Shown: positions 25,107 to 33,370 of the stretch, piece after piece
How positions within the stretch are numbered: the stretch's first letter is position 1
Layout of the letters: the number at the start of each line of letters is the position of its first letter
Assembly (NCBI RefSeq): GCF_000007825.1
Contig: NC_004722.1
Location: forward strand, 1,652,501 to 1,716,500
Direction: 5' to 3'
DNA length: 64,000 nucleotides
Source: Bacillus cereus ATCC 14579
Lineage (GTDB): Bacteria > Bacillota > Bacilli > Bacillales > Bacillaceae_G
Translations under genes and position numbers: made by a program
Notes under the pieces: generated by a model
Told to the model about the DNA's origin: nothing
Database searches by the model: none
The model's input: the letters and a program-made list of their open reading frames with translations, nothing else

Positions 25107-26207
25107 ATGGAATTTTGGCTAACTGTAAGTAAATTAATTGTCTTTTTATATATTGTGTTTAGTTATATTTACGCAAATGTAGTAAATTTACCTTGGGTTA
25201 TATTTACTTTACTTATTTACCTCTCTGTAAACGTAATGATTTCTATATTTAAAAAAGATACGTATAAAAAATTATTAATCTGTATGTCAATTGGCATAAT
25301 TATGTTATTTACATGGAGGGTTCATCCATTTTTTATTTTGTTTTTACCTTTGAACTTATACGAAATTACATTCCATTACATAGAAAAGAATTGGCCACGC
25401 TTTGTTGTTATGATGCTCCCAATTACGATTGCAGATGAAAGTATTCGAATGACTTATGGATTAATTGTTGCATTTTCTTTTCTCGTTTTAACTATAGCAG
25501 ATCGATATATATCGCGTGTAGTAAAGCTTGAATCGCAAAATGATAAGATGCGAAAAGATATGCAACGACTTACGAAAAGCTTACATGAAAATAAAGAGTA
25601 CATAAGACAATCTGAATACACATTTAAGCTAGAAGAGAGAAATCGGTTATCGCAAGAAATTCATGATAAAATTGGTCACTCGATGACGGGTGCACTTATT
25701 CAAATGGAAGCAGCAAAAAGGTTAATGGAAATAGATAAAGAAAAATCTGCGGAGTTATTACAAAATGCAATTCACATTTCAAAAGATGGAATTGAAAGTA
25801 TTCGCATTACATTAAAAAATATGAAGCCTCCAACTGAGCAAATTGGCATTCATCGTATGAAATTATTCATAGAGGAATTTGCCGGTAAGAATGATGTGAA
25901 TATTCCTTTTGTATACAAAGGGAACTTAGATATGATTTCTCCCATTCAGTGGAAAATTATCGGTGAGAATGTTACAGAAGCACTAACAAATGCAATGAAA
26001 TATGCTGATGCGACAGTTATTTCTATAGATATTCATGTACTTAACAAGATGGTTAAGGTGCAAGTGAAGGATAACGGAAAAGGGGTAGCTCTTGTTAAAA
26101 AAGGTCTCGGTATTATGGGGATGGAGGAGCGAACGGCGTCTGTAAACGGAAAAATTATTGTAGATGGGACAAGTGGTTTTTCAGTAACGATGTTGTTGCC
26201 AATATAA
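25107..26207 (+). CDS. HisKA_3-type sensor histidine kinase
   Basis: A 366-residue membrane kinase with about five N-terminal helices and no large extracellular domain (intramembrane-sensing type). It has a coiled coil, the phospho-acceptor His186 in RLSQEIHDKIGHSM, and a C-terminal ATPase with NVTEALTNAMKYA, DNGKGVA and GLGIMGMEER. It should phosphorylate the adjacent response regulator. Kinases of this shape that sit beside ABC-2 exporters often respond to peptide antibiotics or membrane-active compounds; that is inference here. Confidence 0.88.
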   Translation: MEFWLTVSKLIVFLYIVFSYIYANVVNLPWVIFTLLIYLSVNVMISIFKKDTYKKLLICMSIGIIMLFTWRVHPFFILFLPLNLYEITFHYIEKNWPRFVVMMLPITIADESIRMTYGLIVAFSFLVLTIADRYISRVVKLESQNDKMRKDMQRLTKSLHENKEYIRQSEYTFKLEERNRLSQEIHDKIGHSMTGALIQMEAAKRLMEIDKEKSAELLQNAIHISKDGIESIRITLKNMKPPTEQIGIHRMKLFIEEFAGKNDVNIPFVYKGNLDMISPIQWKIIGENVTEALTNAMKYADATVISIDIHVLNKMVKVQVKDNGKGVALVKKGLGIMGMEERTASVNGKIIVDGTSGFSVTMLLPI

Positions 26208-26231
26208 AGAGAATGGTACGAGGATGAACCA

Positions 26232-26267
26232 TCTCATATGAAAAAAGTGAATATTCTCATGTGAAAA
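26232..26267 (+). repeat. 13-bp direct repeats before the ABC operon
   Basis: TCTCATATGAAAA (26232-26244) and TCTCATGTGAAAA (26255-26267) differ at one base and are 23 bases apart, about two DNA turns. They may bind the upstream response regulator. Confidence 0.4.
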
Positions 26268-26304
26268 GAATGAACTTCTGCACTGAGCAGGTTCATTCTT
26301 TTTG
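26264..26304 (+). terminator. Terminator between kinase and ABC genes
   Basis: AAAAGAATGAAC pairs with GTTCATTCTTTT around an inner CTGC/GCAG stem, followed by T-run. The exporter genes therefore need read-through or their own promoter. Confidence 0.82.
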
Positions 26305-26342
26305 TTTATACTAAAAGCAGAGAAACCGAAATAGGGGTGAAA

Positions 26343-27284
26343 ATGATGAATACATTAGAAATTAAAAATTTAACGAAAAAATTTGGTAATTTCATCGCAG
26401 TTGATAATATGTCCTTATCTATTAAAGAAGGAGAAATATTTGGCTTTTTAGGATCAAATGGTGCTGGTAAGAGTACAACGATAAATATGATTGCTGGTTT
26501 GTTAAGAAGTAATGAAGGTGAGATTAGCATACTAGGAAAAAATATAAAGAAACATAATCGATTTGCGAAAATGAATATCGGTATTGTTCCGCAAGATATT
26601 GCGATTTATGAAGAGTTAACTGCCTATGAAAATGTGAAATTCTTTGCTGGATTGTACGGGTTACGAGGAGCCGAATTAAAAGCTAGGGTAGAGGAAGCTC
26701 TTAAATTTGTAGGACTTAGTGATAAACAGAAAAGCTATCCGAAGAACTTTTCTGGTGGGATGAAGCGAAGACTGAATATCGCTTGTGCAATTGCTCATAG
26801 ACCGAAGTTAATTATTATGGATGAGCCGACAGTTGGAATTGATCCACAGTCAAGAAACTACATTTTGCAGTCAGTACGTAAATTAAATGAAATGGGAAGT
26901 ACAATTATTTATACGAGTCACTACATGGAAGAGGTAGAAGAGATTTGTACGAAAATAGCGATAGTAGATCACGGTAAAGTAATTGCAGAAGGTACGAAAG
27001 AACAGTTAAAAGCAATTATTACTGACACGAAAGATATTTGGATTGAAGTGAAATCGGTAGAGAATTTAGATGTAGAAAAATTAAAAGAGATAAACGGTGT
27101 GAAAGCAGTTCAAATTGAAGAAAACGTAATTAAAGTGAATTCTGATGCAGGATTAAATAATTTAAATAAAATCATTCAACACTGTATCAATCATGATATT
27201 GAAATTCGTTCATTAGAGGAGCAGGCTCCCAACTTAGAAACAGTATTTCTTACCTTAACCGGAAGAAACTTACGAGATAAATAA
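26343..27284 (+). CDS. ABC transporter ATP-binding protein (exporter type)
   Basis: About 313 residues with the Walker A GSNGAGKST near 38-46, Q-loop VPQD, signature FSGGMKRR and Walker B LIIMDEPTVGIDP, followed by an H-loop (YTSHYMEEVEE) and a C-terminal accessory domain typical of DrrA/NatA-type exporters. AGGGGTG lies five bases before ATG 26343; ATG 26346 is a close alternative. It works with the two ABC-2 permeases encoded next, probably to export or detoxify a membrane-active compound. Confidence 0.92.
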   Translation: MMNTLEIKNLTKKFGNFIAVDNMSLSIKEGEIFGFLGSNGAGKSTTINMIAGLLRSNEGEISILGKNIKKHNRFAKMNIGIVPQDIAIYEELTAYENVKFFAGLYGLRGAELKARVEEALKFVGLSDKQKSYPKNFSGGMKRRLNIACAIAHRPKLIIMDEPTVGIDPQSRNYILQSVRKLNEMGSTIIYTSHYMEEVEEICTKIAIVDHGKVIAEGTKEQLKAIITDTKDIWIEVKSVENLDVEKLKEINGVKAVQIEENVIKVNSDAGLNNLNKIIQHCINHDIEIRSLEEQAPNLETVFLTLTGRNLRDK

Positions 27285-27321
27285 AAGGTAAATGAAGAAA
27301 AGGTAAAGGGAGGTTCATCAA

Positions 27322-28431
27322 TTGAACATCTTCAATATTGCAATTATGCACATTAAAAGAGAATTTAGAGACGTAAGAACTTTAGTTTTTATGTTAGCAT
27401 TTCCGATTGTACTTATGCTTGTGTTAGGAACAGCGTTAAGTAATGCATTTAATAGCGATAGTCATACTATTAAAGATATACAAGTGATATACAAAGATGA
27501 AGCAAATGGTACGTTTTCTCAATCATTTGAAGCATTTGCAAAAGAAGTAAGTAAATCTGGTATTCACTTTAAGAAAGTTTCTGAAGAGGTAGATGGAAAA
27601 GAAAAAGTAAAACAAAACAAATACGCTGCGTATGTAGAATTGAATAAGGACGGGGTAAAGTTTTACGGAAGTGATAGGAGTAGTATTGAAAGTAGCATAG
27701 TTGAAGGAATGATGACTACATTTGTTGATAAGTACAATGTAGTAGTTGAGATTGAGAAAGTAGACCCTAGTAAAATTAGCACAATAATTCCGAATGGAGA
27801 ACGTAATGAGTATATTAAAGAAACGGCATTACAAGCGACTAAAAAACCAGGTTCTATGGATTACTATGCAATTGTAATGACAACGATGGTTGCTTTGTAT
27901 GGTGCGATGGGAGCAAGTAATTTAATTAGAGGCGAACGAATACGTAAAACAGGAGATCGTCTCATTGCTGCACCTATAACGAAAGCGGAAATTTTTATCG
28001 GGAAAATATTGGGTAATATGGTGGCGAATGCACTGTGCATACTACTTGTCGTTTTATTTAGTAAATTTGTTTTTCAAGCTAACTGGGGCGATCATCTTGG
28101 AGTTGTCTTACTTATTTTACTAACAGAAGTCCTTTTAGCAACTAGCTTCGGCCTCGGCATCGGATATATTACAAAAACAGGTGAAGCATCTAGAGCAATT
28201 ATTTTAGTTATCGTACAACTAGCTTCTATTTTTGGCGGGGCATACTTCGTAGTAGAAGAAAATTTCGTTACGAATTTATCACCATTAACGTGGGCAAACA
28301 CTGCCGTTATGAAAATTATTTATGCAAATGATGTAGGGGCGGCACTACCAGTCATCTCTTTAAATATCGGAATCTCAGCACTCTTTTTATTCATATCGAT
28401 TATCGCATTACGCAGACGGGAGGGGCTATAG
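27322..28431 (+). CDS. ABC-2 type permease 1
   Basis: A 369-residue permease with one N-terminal helix, a large extracytoplasmic domain (about 45-180) and five C-terminal helices containing GERIRKTGDRLIAAPITKAE, the ABC-2/NatB-like layout. It starts with TTG after GGGAGG. Its stop is one base from the next permease ATG, so the two are translationally coupled and probably form a heterodimer served by the upstream ATPase. Confidence 0.88.
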   Translation: MNIFNIAIMHIKREFRDVRTLVFMLAFPIVLMLVLGTALSNAFNSDSHTIKDIQVIYKDEANGTFSQSFEAFAKEVSKSGIHFKKVSEEVDGKEKVKQNKYAAYVELNKDGVKFYGSDRSSIESSIVEGMMTTFVDKYNVVVEIEKVDPSKISTIIPNGERNEYIKETALQATKKPGSMDYYAIVMTTMVALYGAMGASNLIRGERIRKTGDRLIAAPITKAEIFIGKILGNMVANALCILLVVLFSKFVFQANWGDHLGVVLLILLTEVLLATSFGLGIGYITKTGEASRAIILVIVQLASIFGGAYFVVEENFVTNLSPLTWANTAVMKIIYANDVGAALPVISLNIGISALFLFISIIALRRREGL

Positions 28432-28432
28432 T

Positions 28433-29578
28433 ATGAAAGATATTTTATGGCTTATGCAAAAAACATTATCAGTCCTTTTGAAAAATAAAAAAGGGTTACT
28501 CATTATTATTAGCTTGCCGATAATAGGAACGTTAATCTCCTTTTCAATATATGGAAATGCGGGGCAAGGGGCGTTAAATATCGGAGTTATAAATAAAGAA
28601 AATGAGTCGATAGCAAATGATACGGTGAAATTTTTAGAAGAAATCAATCATGTAAAAGTAAGTAAAGTGAAAGAATCTGAAGTAGAAGATAAACTCACTT
28701 CAAAAAAACTTGATGGAGTGATTACGTTACAGTCTGGTTTTTCAGAAAGTGTCCGAGAAGGAAAACCAAGCAATATTGAAATTTCATCGATTAAAGGTGA
28801 TCAAGTAACAGCGTTTATTAAGTCATATTTGTACAATTATATTGATAATGTAGCAGCGATAAGTAAAGTAGCAGGAACAGATCAAAGTGCATTTGATACG
28901 ATGTACGCAGGATATCAAAAAAGTTCATTTAAAGTGAAGACTGAGACGTTAGAAGATACTTCGAAAAATAAAGATATGACGAACCAAACCATGGGTTATC
29001 TTATTATGTTTATGTTATTTTCAGCAGTGAACTTATCAGGCTATATTTTAAAAGAAAAAGAGAATAGAACGTACTTTAGATTATTATCCACGCCGATAGA
29101 TGGAAAGAAATTTATATTATCTAACGTCGGGGTAAATATGATTATATTAACAGTACAAATTATGATTACAATCCTATTCTTAACGAATGTTTTTCATACG
29201 AATATCAATATGCCCTTCATCGTTATGGTTGGTGTACTGATGATATTTGCTTTAATAGCGATTGGAATGTCGTTAGTAATTGTTGCTTTTTCAAAAAACT
29301 CATCATCGGCAAATGCGATGCAAAACATGGTCATTGTACCAACATGCTTACTAGCGGGTTGTTATTTCCCATATGACATTATGCCAAGTGCAGTACAAAA
29401 AGTAGCTAATTTTCTTCCGCAGCGCTGGTTGTTAGACACAGTATCGAAACTACAACAAGGAATACCATTCTCGGAGTTGTATTTAAACATTTTAATTTTA
29501 TTCGCTTTCGCAATTGCATTCTTCTTAATTGCTATTTATAAGTTTGGAAGAAATAATGATGCGAGAAATTTTGTTTAA
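28433..29578 (+). CDS. ABC-2 type permease 2
   Basis: A 381-residue permease of the same layout as its neighbour: a first helix at about 17-38, an extracytoplasmic domain to about 185, then five helices, with KEKENRTYFRLLSTPIDGKK at the start of the membrane block. The last gene of the ATPase-permease-permease unit, closed by a strong terminator. Its AGCTATAGT-like upstream is weak, consistent with coupling to the previous gene. Confidence 0.88.
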   Translation: MKDILWLMQKTLSVLLKNKKGLLIIISLPIIGTLISFSIYGNAGQGALNIGVINKENESIANDTVKFLEEINHVKVSKVKESEVEDKLTSKKLDGVITLQSGFSESVREGKPSNIEISSIKGDQVTAFIKSYLYNYIDNVAAISKVAGTDQSAFDTMYAGYQKSSFKVKTETLEDTSKNKDMTNQTMGYLIMFMLFSAVNLSGYILKEKENRTYFRLLSTPIDGKKFILSNVGVNMIILTVQIMITILFLTNVFHTNINMPFIVMVGVLMIFALIAIGMSLVIVAFSKNSSSANAMQNMVIVPTCLLAGCYFPYDIMPSAVQKVANFLPQRWLLDTVSKLQQGIPFSELYLNILILFAFAIAFFLIAIYKFGRNNDARNFV

Positions 29579-29582
29579 TGTG

Positions 29583-29616
29583 AAAAGGATGTGACGTTAA
29601 GTCACATCCTTTTTTG
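29583..29616 (+). terminator. Terminator of the ABC exporter operon
   Basis: AAAAGGATGTGAC pairs with GTCACATCCTTTT around a five-base loop and is followed by T-run. Confidence 0.9.
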
Positions 29617-29688
29617 TATGAAGCATGAAATCTAAATTTGAATGACAAAATAGAAAGGTGGAAAGAAAATGATCGGAAGGAAATCAAA

Positions 29689-30900
29689 ATGATTAAAAAA
29701 ATATTGCGAGTTACTTCTATTGCTATTGCTATTTTCGTTTTTATTTTAATTTGGGTTCATATTGACGTTACACTCGGAAGAAAAATGGAAGCCGGGAAAA
29801 ACATGCCGACAGAGTATGCGCCTCATTATAGTGACTTTCAATTATATGTAGAAGGGAAGTCTTTTTATAAACAATTATTTACTGATATAAGTGAAGCGAA
29901 AAGCTCCATTTACACGTATTTCTTCATTTTGTCGGATGATAAAAGTAGCCATACTTTTTTAAACTTATTAAAAGAGAAGGCAAAAGAAGGAGTAAACGTC
30001 TATTTATCCGTTGATCGCATTAATGATTTATCATTTGAAAGAAAGATGAAAAATGAATTGCAGGAAAATGGTGTGCATTTTACATATAGTAGAAAACCTG
30101 AATTACCATTCGGCTTTTATTCTCTTCATCATCGTAATCATCGCCGTATTACGACGATTGATGGGGAGATTGGCTATACAGGCGGATTTAATATAGGAGA
30201 TGAGTACTTAGGGAAAGATAAGCGATTTGGATATTGGCGTGATTATCATGTACGACTTAAAGGAGAAGGAGCAAAAGATTTAGAACAGCAATTCGCTTTA
30301 GACTGGAAACGAGATACGAAAGAAGAGATAAAGAGAAGTACGAATAAAGCTAGTAAAGGGAATACATTACATACTATGACTAGTTACAATGGGCATTACG
30401 TTGCTGAAAAATATATAGAGCTCATAAAACAAGCTCAGCACTCCATTGTAATTGCAACACCGTATTTTATAGCGAAAAATAAAGAATCTATGAATGCTTT
30501 AATCGCAGCACAAAAGCGTGGTGTTACAGTAAAAATACTTTGGTCATATAAACCAGATCTACCTCTTATAAAAGAAGCGGCGTATCCATACATACGTCAA
30601 GCTGTTAATAATGGGATTACTGTATATGGGTATAAAAAAGGAATGTTCCATGGTAAATTAATGCTTATTGATAATGAATTAACCGTTATTGGTACAACAA
30701 ACTTTACTTCGCGTAGCTTCAATATAAATGATGAAATGAATTTTTATATTTATGGTGGTCCTATTGTAGGACAAGTTAATAAGGCGTTAACAGAGGATTT
30801 TCATGATTCGAAAGAAATGACGAAAGAGTTTTTTGAAAAGTTATCTTTTTGGGAGCGTTGTAAGGAGAAAGTGGCGGGATTGGTTGACTTCTATTTGTGA
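29689..30900 (+). CDS. Phospholipase D-like / cardiolipin synthase-family protein
   Basis: The 403-residue protein has one N-terminal helix (about 7-27) and two PLD domains. The second has a classic HxKxxxxD motif (HGKLMLID, near 321-328). The first reads HRRITTID at 151-158, with arginine in place of the usual lysine, followed by GYTGGFNIGDEY. It resembles cardiolipin synthases, but the Lys-to-Arg change could affect activity. ATG 29689 follows GGAAGGAAATC; an in-frame TTG at 29638 has no ribosome-binding site. It is monocistronic. Confidence 0.82.
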   Translation: MIKKILRVTSIAIAIFVFILIWVHIDVTLGRKMEAGKNMPTEYAPHYSDFQLYVEGKSFYKQLFTDISEAKSSIYTYFFILSDDKSSHTFLNLLKEKAKEGVNVYLSVDRINDLSFERKMKNELQENGVHFTYSRKPELPFGFYSLHHRNHRRITTIDGEIGYTGGFNIGDEYLGKDKRFGYWRDYHVRLKGEGAKDLEQQFALDWKRDTKEEIKRSTNKASKGNTLHTMTSYNGHYVAEKYIELIKQAQHSIVIATPYFIAKNKESMNALIAAQKRGVTVKILWSYKPDLPLIKEAAYPYIRQAVNNGITVYGYKKGMFHGKLMLIDNELTVIGTTNFTSRSFNINDEMNFYIYGGPIVGQVNKALTEDFHDSKEMTKEFFEKLSFWERCKEKVAGLVDFYL

Positions 30901-30911
30901 TGATGAATTAG

Positions 30912-30943
30912 GAAAGGGTGCCTACAAAAGGCACCCTTTTTTG
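30912..30943. terminator. Bidirectional terminator after the PLD-like gene
   Basis: AAAGGGTGCC pairs with GGCACCCTTT, with T-run on the plus strand; it lies between convergent genes. Confidence 0.88.
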
Positions 30944-30954
30944 GTGGGAAATCA

Positions 30955-31698
30955 TTATTTTTCATGCACCAGCATCGTAACATCATCATTAATCAACGTC
31001 CCCACATGTTCGCCTAAACATATTTTCTTCATGACACCAGGCTCATCAAAGTTAAAGACGTGTGCTGGTAAATTGTAGTCCCGGGCAAGCAGTAATGCCG
31101 CTTGATCCATGACTTGTATATTTTGTCTAACGACATCATTATAGTTTAGTTTGCTGTACATTTTTGCTGATTTATTATGCTTTGGATCACTTGTAAAGAC
31201 GCCATCGACCCCTTGTTTTGCGACTAATATGGCATCACTATTCATCTCGATGGCTCTTTGTACACTTGGATAATCTGTCGTCACGAACGGTTGGCCGTTT
31301 CCGCCTCCAAAGATAACGATATAACCGTTATCTAAATGGTGGACTGCACGCAAGCGAATGTATGGTTCAGCTACTGCATTAAATGGAATGGAAGTCATAA
31401 CGCGTACTTCTCTATTTGTTTTACTTGTTAAAACACCGCGAAGCATTAAGCTGTTAATGATTGTACCTAACGTACCGATATTATCAGCTTCTACTCGATC
31501 GATTCCCCATTCTTCAGCTAGATGCCCCCTAAAAATGTTACCGCCACCGATGACGATGGATACTTCGATACCTAAATCAACAATGGATAAAATTTCGTTT
31601 GCGATATGTTCTAATCGTTTGGAGTTAAAGCTATTTCCGGTTTGATCGGCAAGTGCACCGCCGCTTAATTTAATTAAGACACGTTTATATGGTCTCAT
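30955..31698 (-). CDS. UMP kinase-like protein, PyrH paralogue
   Basis: A 247-residue amino-acid-kinase-fold protein. It has VLIKLSGGALAD at the N-terminus, VIGGGNIFRG near 50, NIGTLGTIINSLML near 73, and FGGGNGQPFVTTD near 130, as in UMP kinases, which make UDP. The usual pyrH lies in the tsf-pyrH-frr cluster of Bacillus; this copy stands alone, so it is probably a second, conditionally expressed enzyme. It starts four bases after GGGGGAATTG-type sequence with a weak ribosome-binding site and overlaps the end of an upstream leader ORF, suggesting translational coupling and attenuation. Confidence 0.82.
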   Translation of the reverse strand: MRPYKRVLIKLSGGALADQTGNSFNSKRLEHIANEILSIVDLGIEVSIVIGGGNIFRGHLAEEWGIDRVEADNIGTLGTIINSLMLRGVLTSKTNREVRVMTSIPFNAVAEPYIRLRAVHHLDNGYIVIFGGGNGQPFVTTDYPSVQRAIEMNSDAILVAKQGVDGVFTSDPKHNKSAKMYSKLNYNDVVRQNIQVMDQAALLLARDYNLPAHVFNFDEPGVMKKICLGEHVGTLINDDVTMLVHEK

Positions 31699-31819
31699 AA
31701 CAATTCCCCCTATATAGATCGCAATAAAAAAGGAACAAAGGCGAATGCCTTTGTTCCTTTTTAAGAAAATGAAAAAGAAAAGAAGAAGATAGGACGAATT
31801 GCTTTGTATAGTTTTTCAT
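31685..31819 (-). CDS. Leader ORF of the pyrH paralogue, 44 codons
   Basis: ATG 31819 has AAGGAG (31828-31833) eight bases upstream. The peptide begins MKNYTKQFVLSSSFLFHFLK and ends ...GNCYETI, with its stop 11 bases inside the UMP-kinase-like gene. Codons 20-31 are encoded by a terminator hairpin. The peptide is rich in Phe, Leu and Ser and does not look like a stable protein. I infer a regulatory role: translation of the leader should open the hairpin and couple to the kinase gene. Confidence 0.55.
   Translation of the reverse strand: MKNYTKQFVLSSSFLFHFLKKEQRHSPLFLFYCDLYRGNCYETI
31727..31762 (-). terminator. Attenuator-like terminator in the pyrH-paralogue leader
   Basis: A 15-pair stem, AAAAGGAACAAAGGC with its complement around a four-base loop, is followed on the minus strand by TTTTTT. 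It lies within the leader ORF, 30 bases before the kinase start. Confidence 0.75.
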
Positions 31820-31868
31820 AACATCCACTCCTTTTCATTTTGATTTGTTTTAAGTATATATCTTTTTG

Positions 31869-31898
31869 ATTATACGAAACAATCTGATTACTTATCAA
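31869..31898 (-). promoter_or_regulatory. Sigma-A promoter of the pyrH-paralogue leader
   Basis: On the minus strand TTGATA (31893-31898) and TATAAT (31869-31874) are 18 bases apart, giving a leader of about 165 bases. Confidence 0.65.
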
Positions 31899-32074
31899 GT
31901 TTATTTTATCGTTTTTTAACAAAATGGTGTCAATGAAAAAAAGAAGAAAAATATTTGAATTTTTTGTGACGAACTTGTAGGTTTTTGTATGATTTTGTAG
32001 GTTCGCTTATAAGATGTGTGAGTAGCTTTTATAAATTCAAATTGAAAGCGTTCGCATGAAGGGGATGAACATAA

Positions 32075-33346
32075 ATGAAAAAATTCGGATTGGCAACACA
32101 AATTTTTGTCGCGCTTGTTTTAGGGATTGTAGTAGGGGCAGTCTTTTATGGCAATAAAACGGCGATTTCTTATATCACACCAATTGGGGATATATTTATT
32201 CACTTAATTAAGATGATTGTAGTACCAATTGTTATTTCAGCCTTAATTGTTGCGGTAGCTGGTGTAGGAGATATGAAAAAGCTTGGGAAACTGGGTGGTA
32301 AGACAATTCTTTATTTCGAAATTATTACGACGATAGCTATTTTAATGGGATTACTTGCAGCGAATATATTCCAACCAGGTACTGGTGTTGATATGAGTAA
32401 TTTACAGCAAAGTGATATTTCTTCTTATAAACAAACAGCAGATGCAACGGAGAAGAAAGGTTTTGCTGAGACAATTGTTCACATTGTACCAAAAAACGTA
32501 TTTGAATCGATTGCACAAGGTGACCTATTACCGATTATATTCTTCTCAGTATTATTCGGCTTAGGAGTTGCGGCAATTGGGGAAAAAGGAAAGCCTGTTT
32601 TTAACTTCTTTGAAGGCGTACTCGAAGCAATGTTTTGGGTTACAAATCAAGTTATGAAATTTGCACCATTTGGTGTATTCGCATTAATTGCCGTTACAGT
32701 TGCAAAATTTGGTGTAGCAACATTACTTCCGCTAGGAAAACTAGTGCTAGCTGTATACGTAACTGTTATACTATTCGTTGTGATTGTATTAGGTATTAAT
32801 GCACGAATGGTTGGAGTAAACATTTTTACATTAATAAAAATTTTAAAAGAAGAACTGATTCTTTCGTTTACGACAGCAAGTTCAGAAGCTGTTTTACCTA
32901 ATATAATGAGAAAAATGGAAGAGTTCGGTTGTCCAAAGGCAGTTGCCTCTTTCGTAATTCCGACAGGTTATACATTTAACTTGACTGGATCGGCTATTTA
33001 TCAAGCGTTAGCGGCATTGTTTGTTGCACAAATGTACGGTGTGCACATGTCACTAACGGAGCAAATAACGTTATTATTCGTTCTCATGTTAACATCCAAA
33101 GGTATGGCGGGAGTTCCAGGTGCATCGTTCGTTGTTGTATTAGCAACGTTAGGTTCGATGGGGTTACCACTAGAAGGTATCGCGTTAATTGCGGGAATTG
33201 ACCGCATTTTAGATATGATTCGCTCATCTGTCAATGTATTAGGAAATGCATTAGCGGCCATTGTTATGTCGAAGTGGGAAGGCGAATTCGATAATGAGAA
33301 AGCAAAACAATATGTAGAAACAGTCAAAGAAACAAAAGCAGCATAA
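32075..33346 (+). CDS. gltP: Dicarboxylate/amino acid:cation symporter (GltP/DctA family)
   Basis: The 423-residue protein has eight helices plus re-entrant loops and the family motifs TTASSEAVLPNIM (about 266-278), PTGYTFNLTGSAIYQA and VPGASFVVVLATL. Such carriers import glutamate, aspartate or C4-dicarboxylates with sodium or protons. Aspartase and malic enzyme follow, so aspartate or fumarate/malate uptake is likely. AGGGGATG precedes the ATG. It probably heads an operon with aspA, 24 bases downstream. Confidence 0.9.
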   Translation: MKKFGLATQIFVALVLGIVVGAVFYGNKTAISYITPIGDIFIHLIKMIVVPIVISALIVAVAGVGDMKKLGKLGGKTILYFEIITTIAILMGLLAANIFQPGTGVDMSNLQQSDISSYKQTADATEKKGFAETIVHIVPKNVFESIAQGDLLPIIFFSVLFGLGVAAIGEKGKPVFNFFEGVLEAMFWVTNQVMKFAPFGVFALIAVTVAKFGVATLLPLGKLVLAVYVTVILFVVIVLGINARMVGVNIFTLIKILKEELILSFTTASSEAVLPNIMRKMEEFGCPKAVASFVIPTGYTFNLTGSAIYQALAALFVAQMYGVHMSLTEQITLLFVLMLTSKGMAGVPGASFVVVLATLGSMGLPLEGIALIAGIDRILDMIRSSVNVLGNALAAIVMSKWEGEFDNEKAKQYVETVKETKAA

Positions 33347-33370
33347 GAAATCGTTAAGGAGTGAATAATC

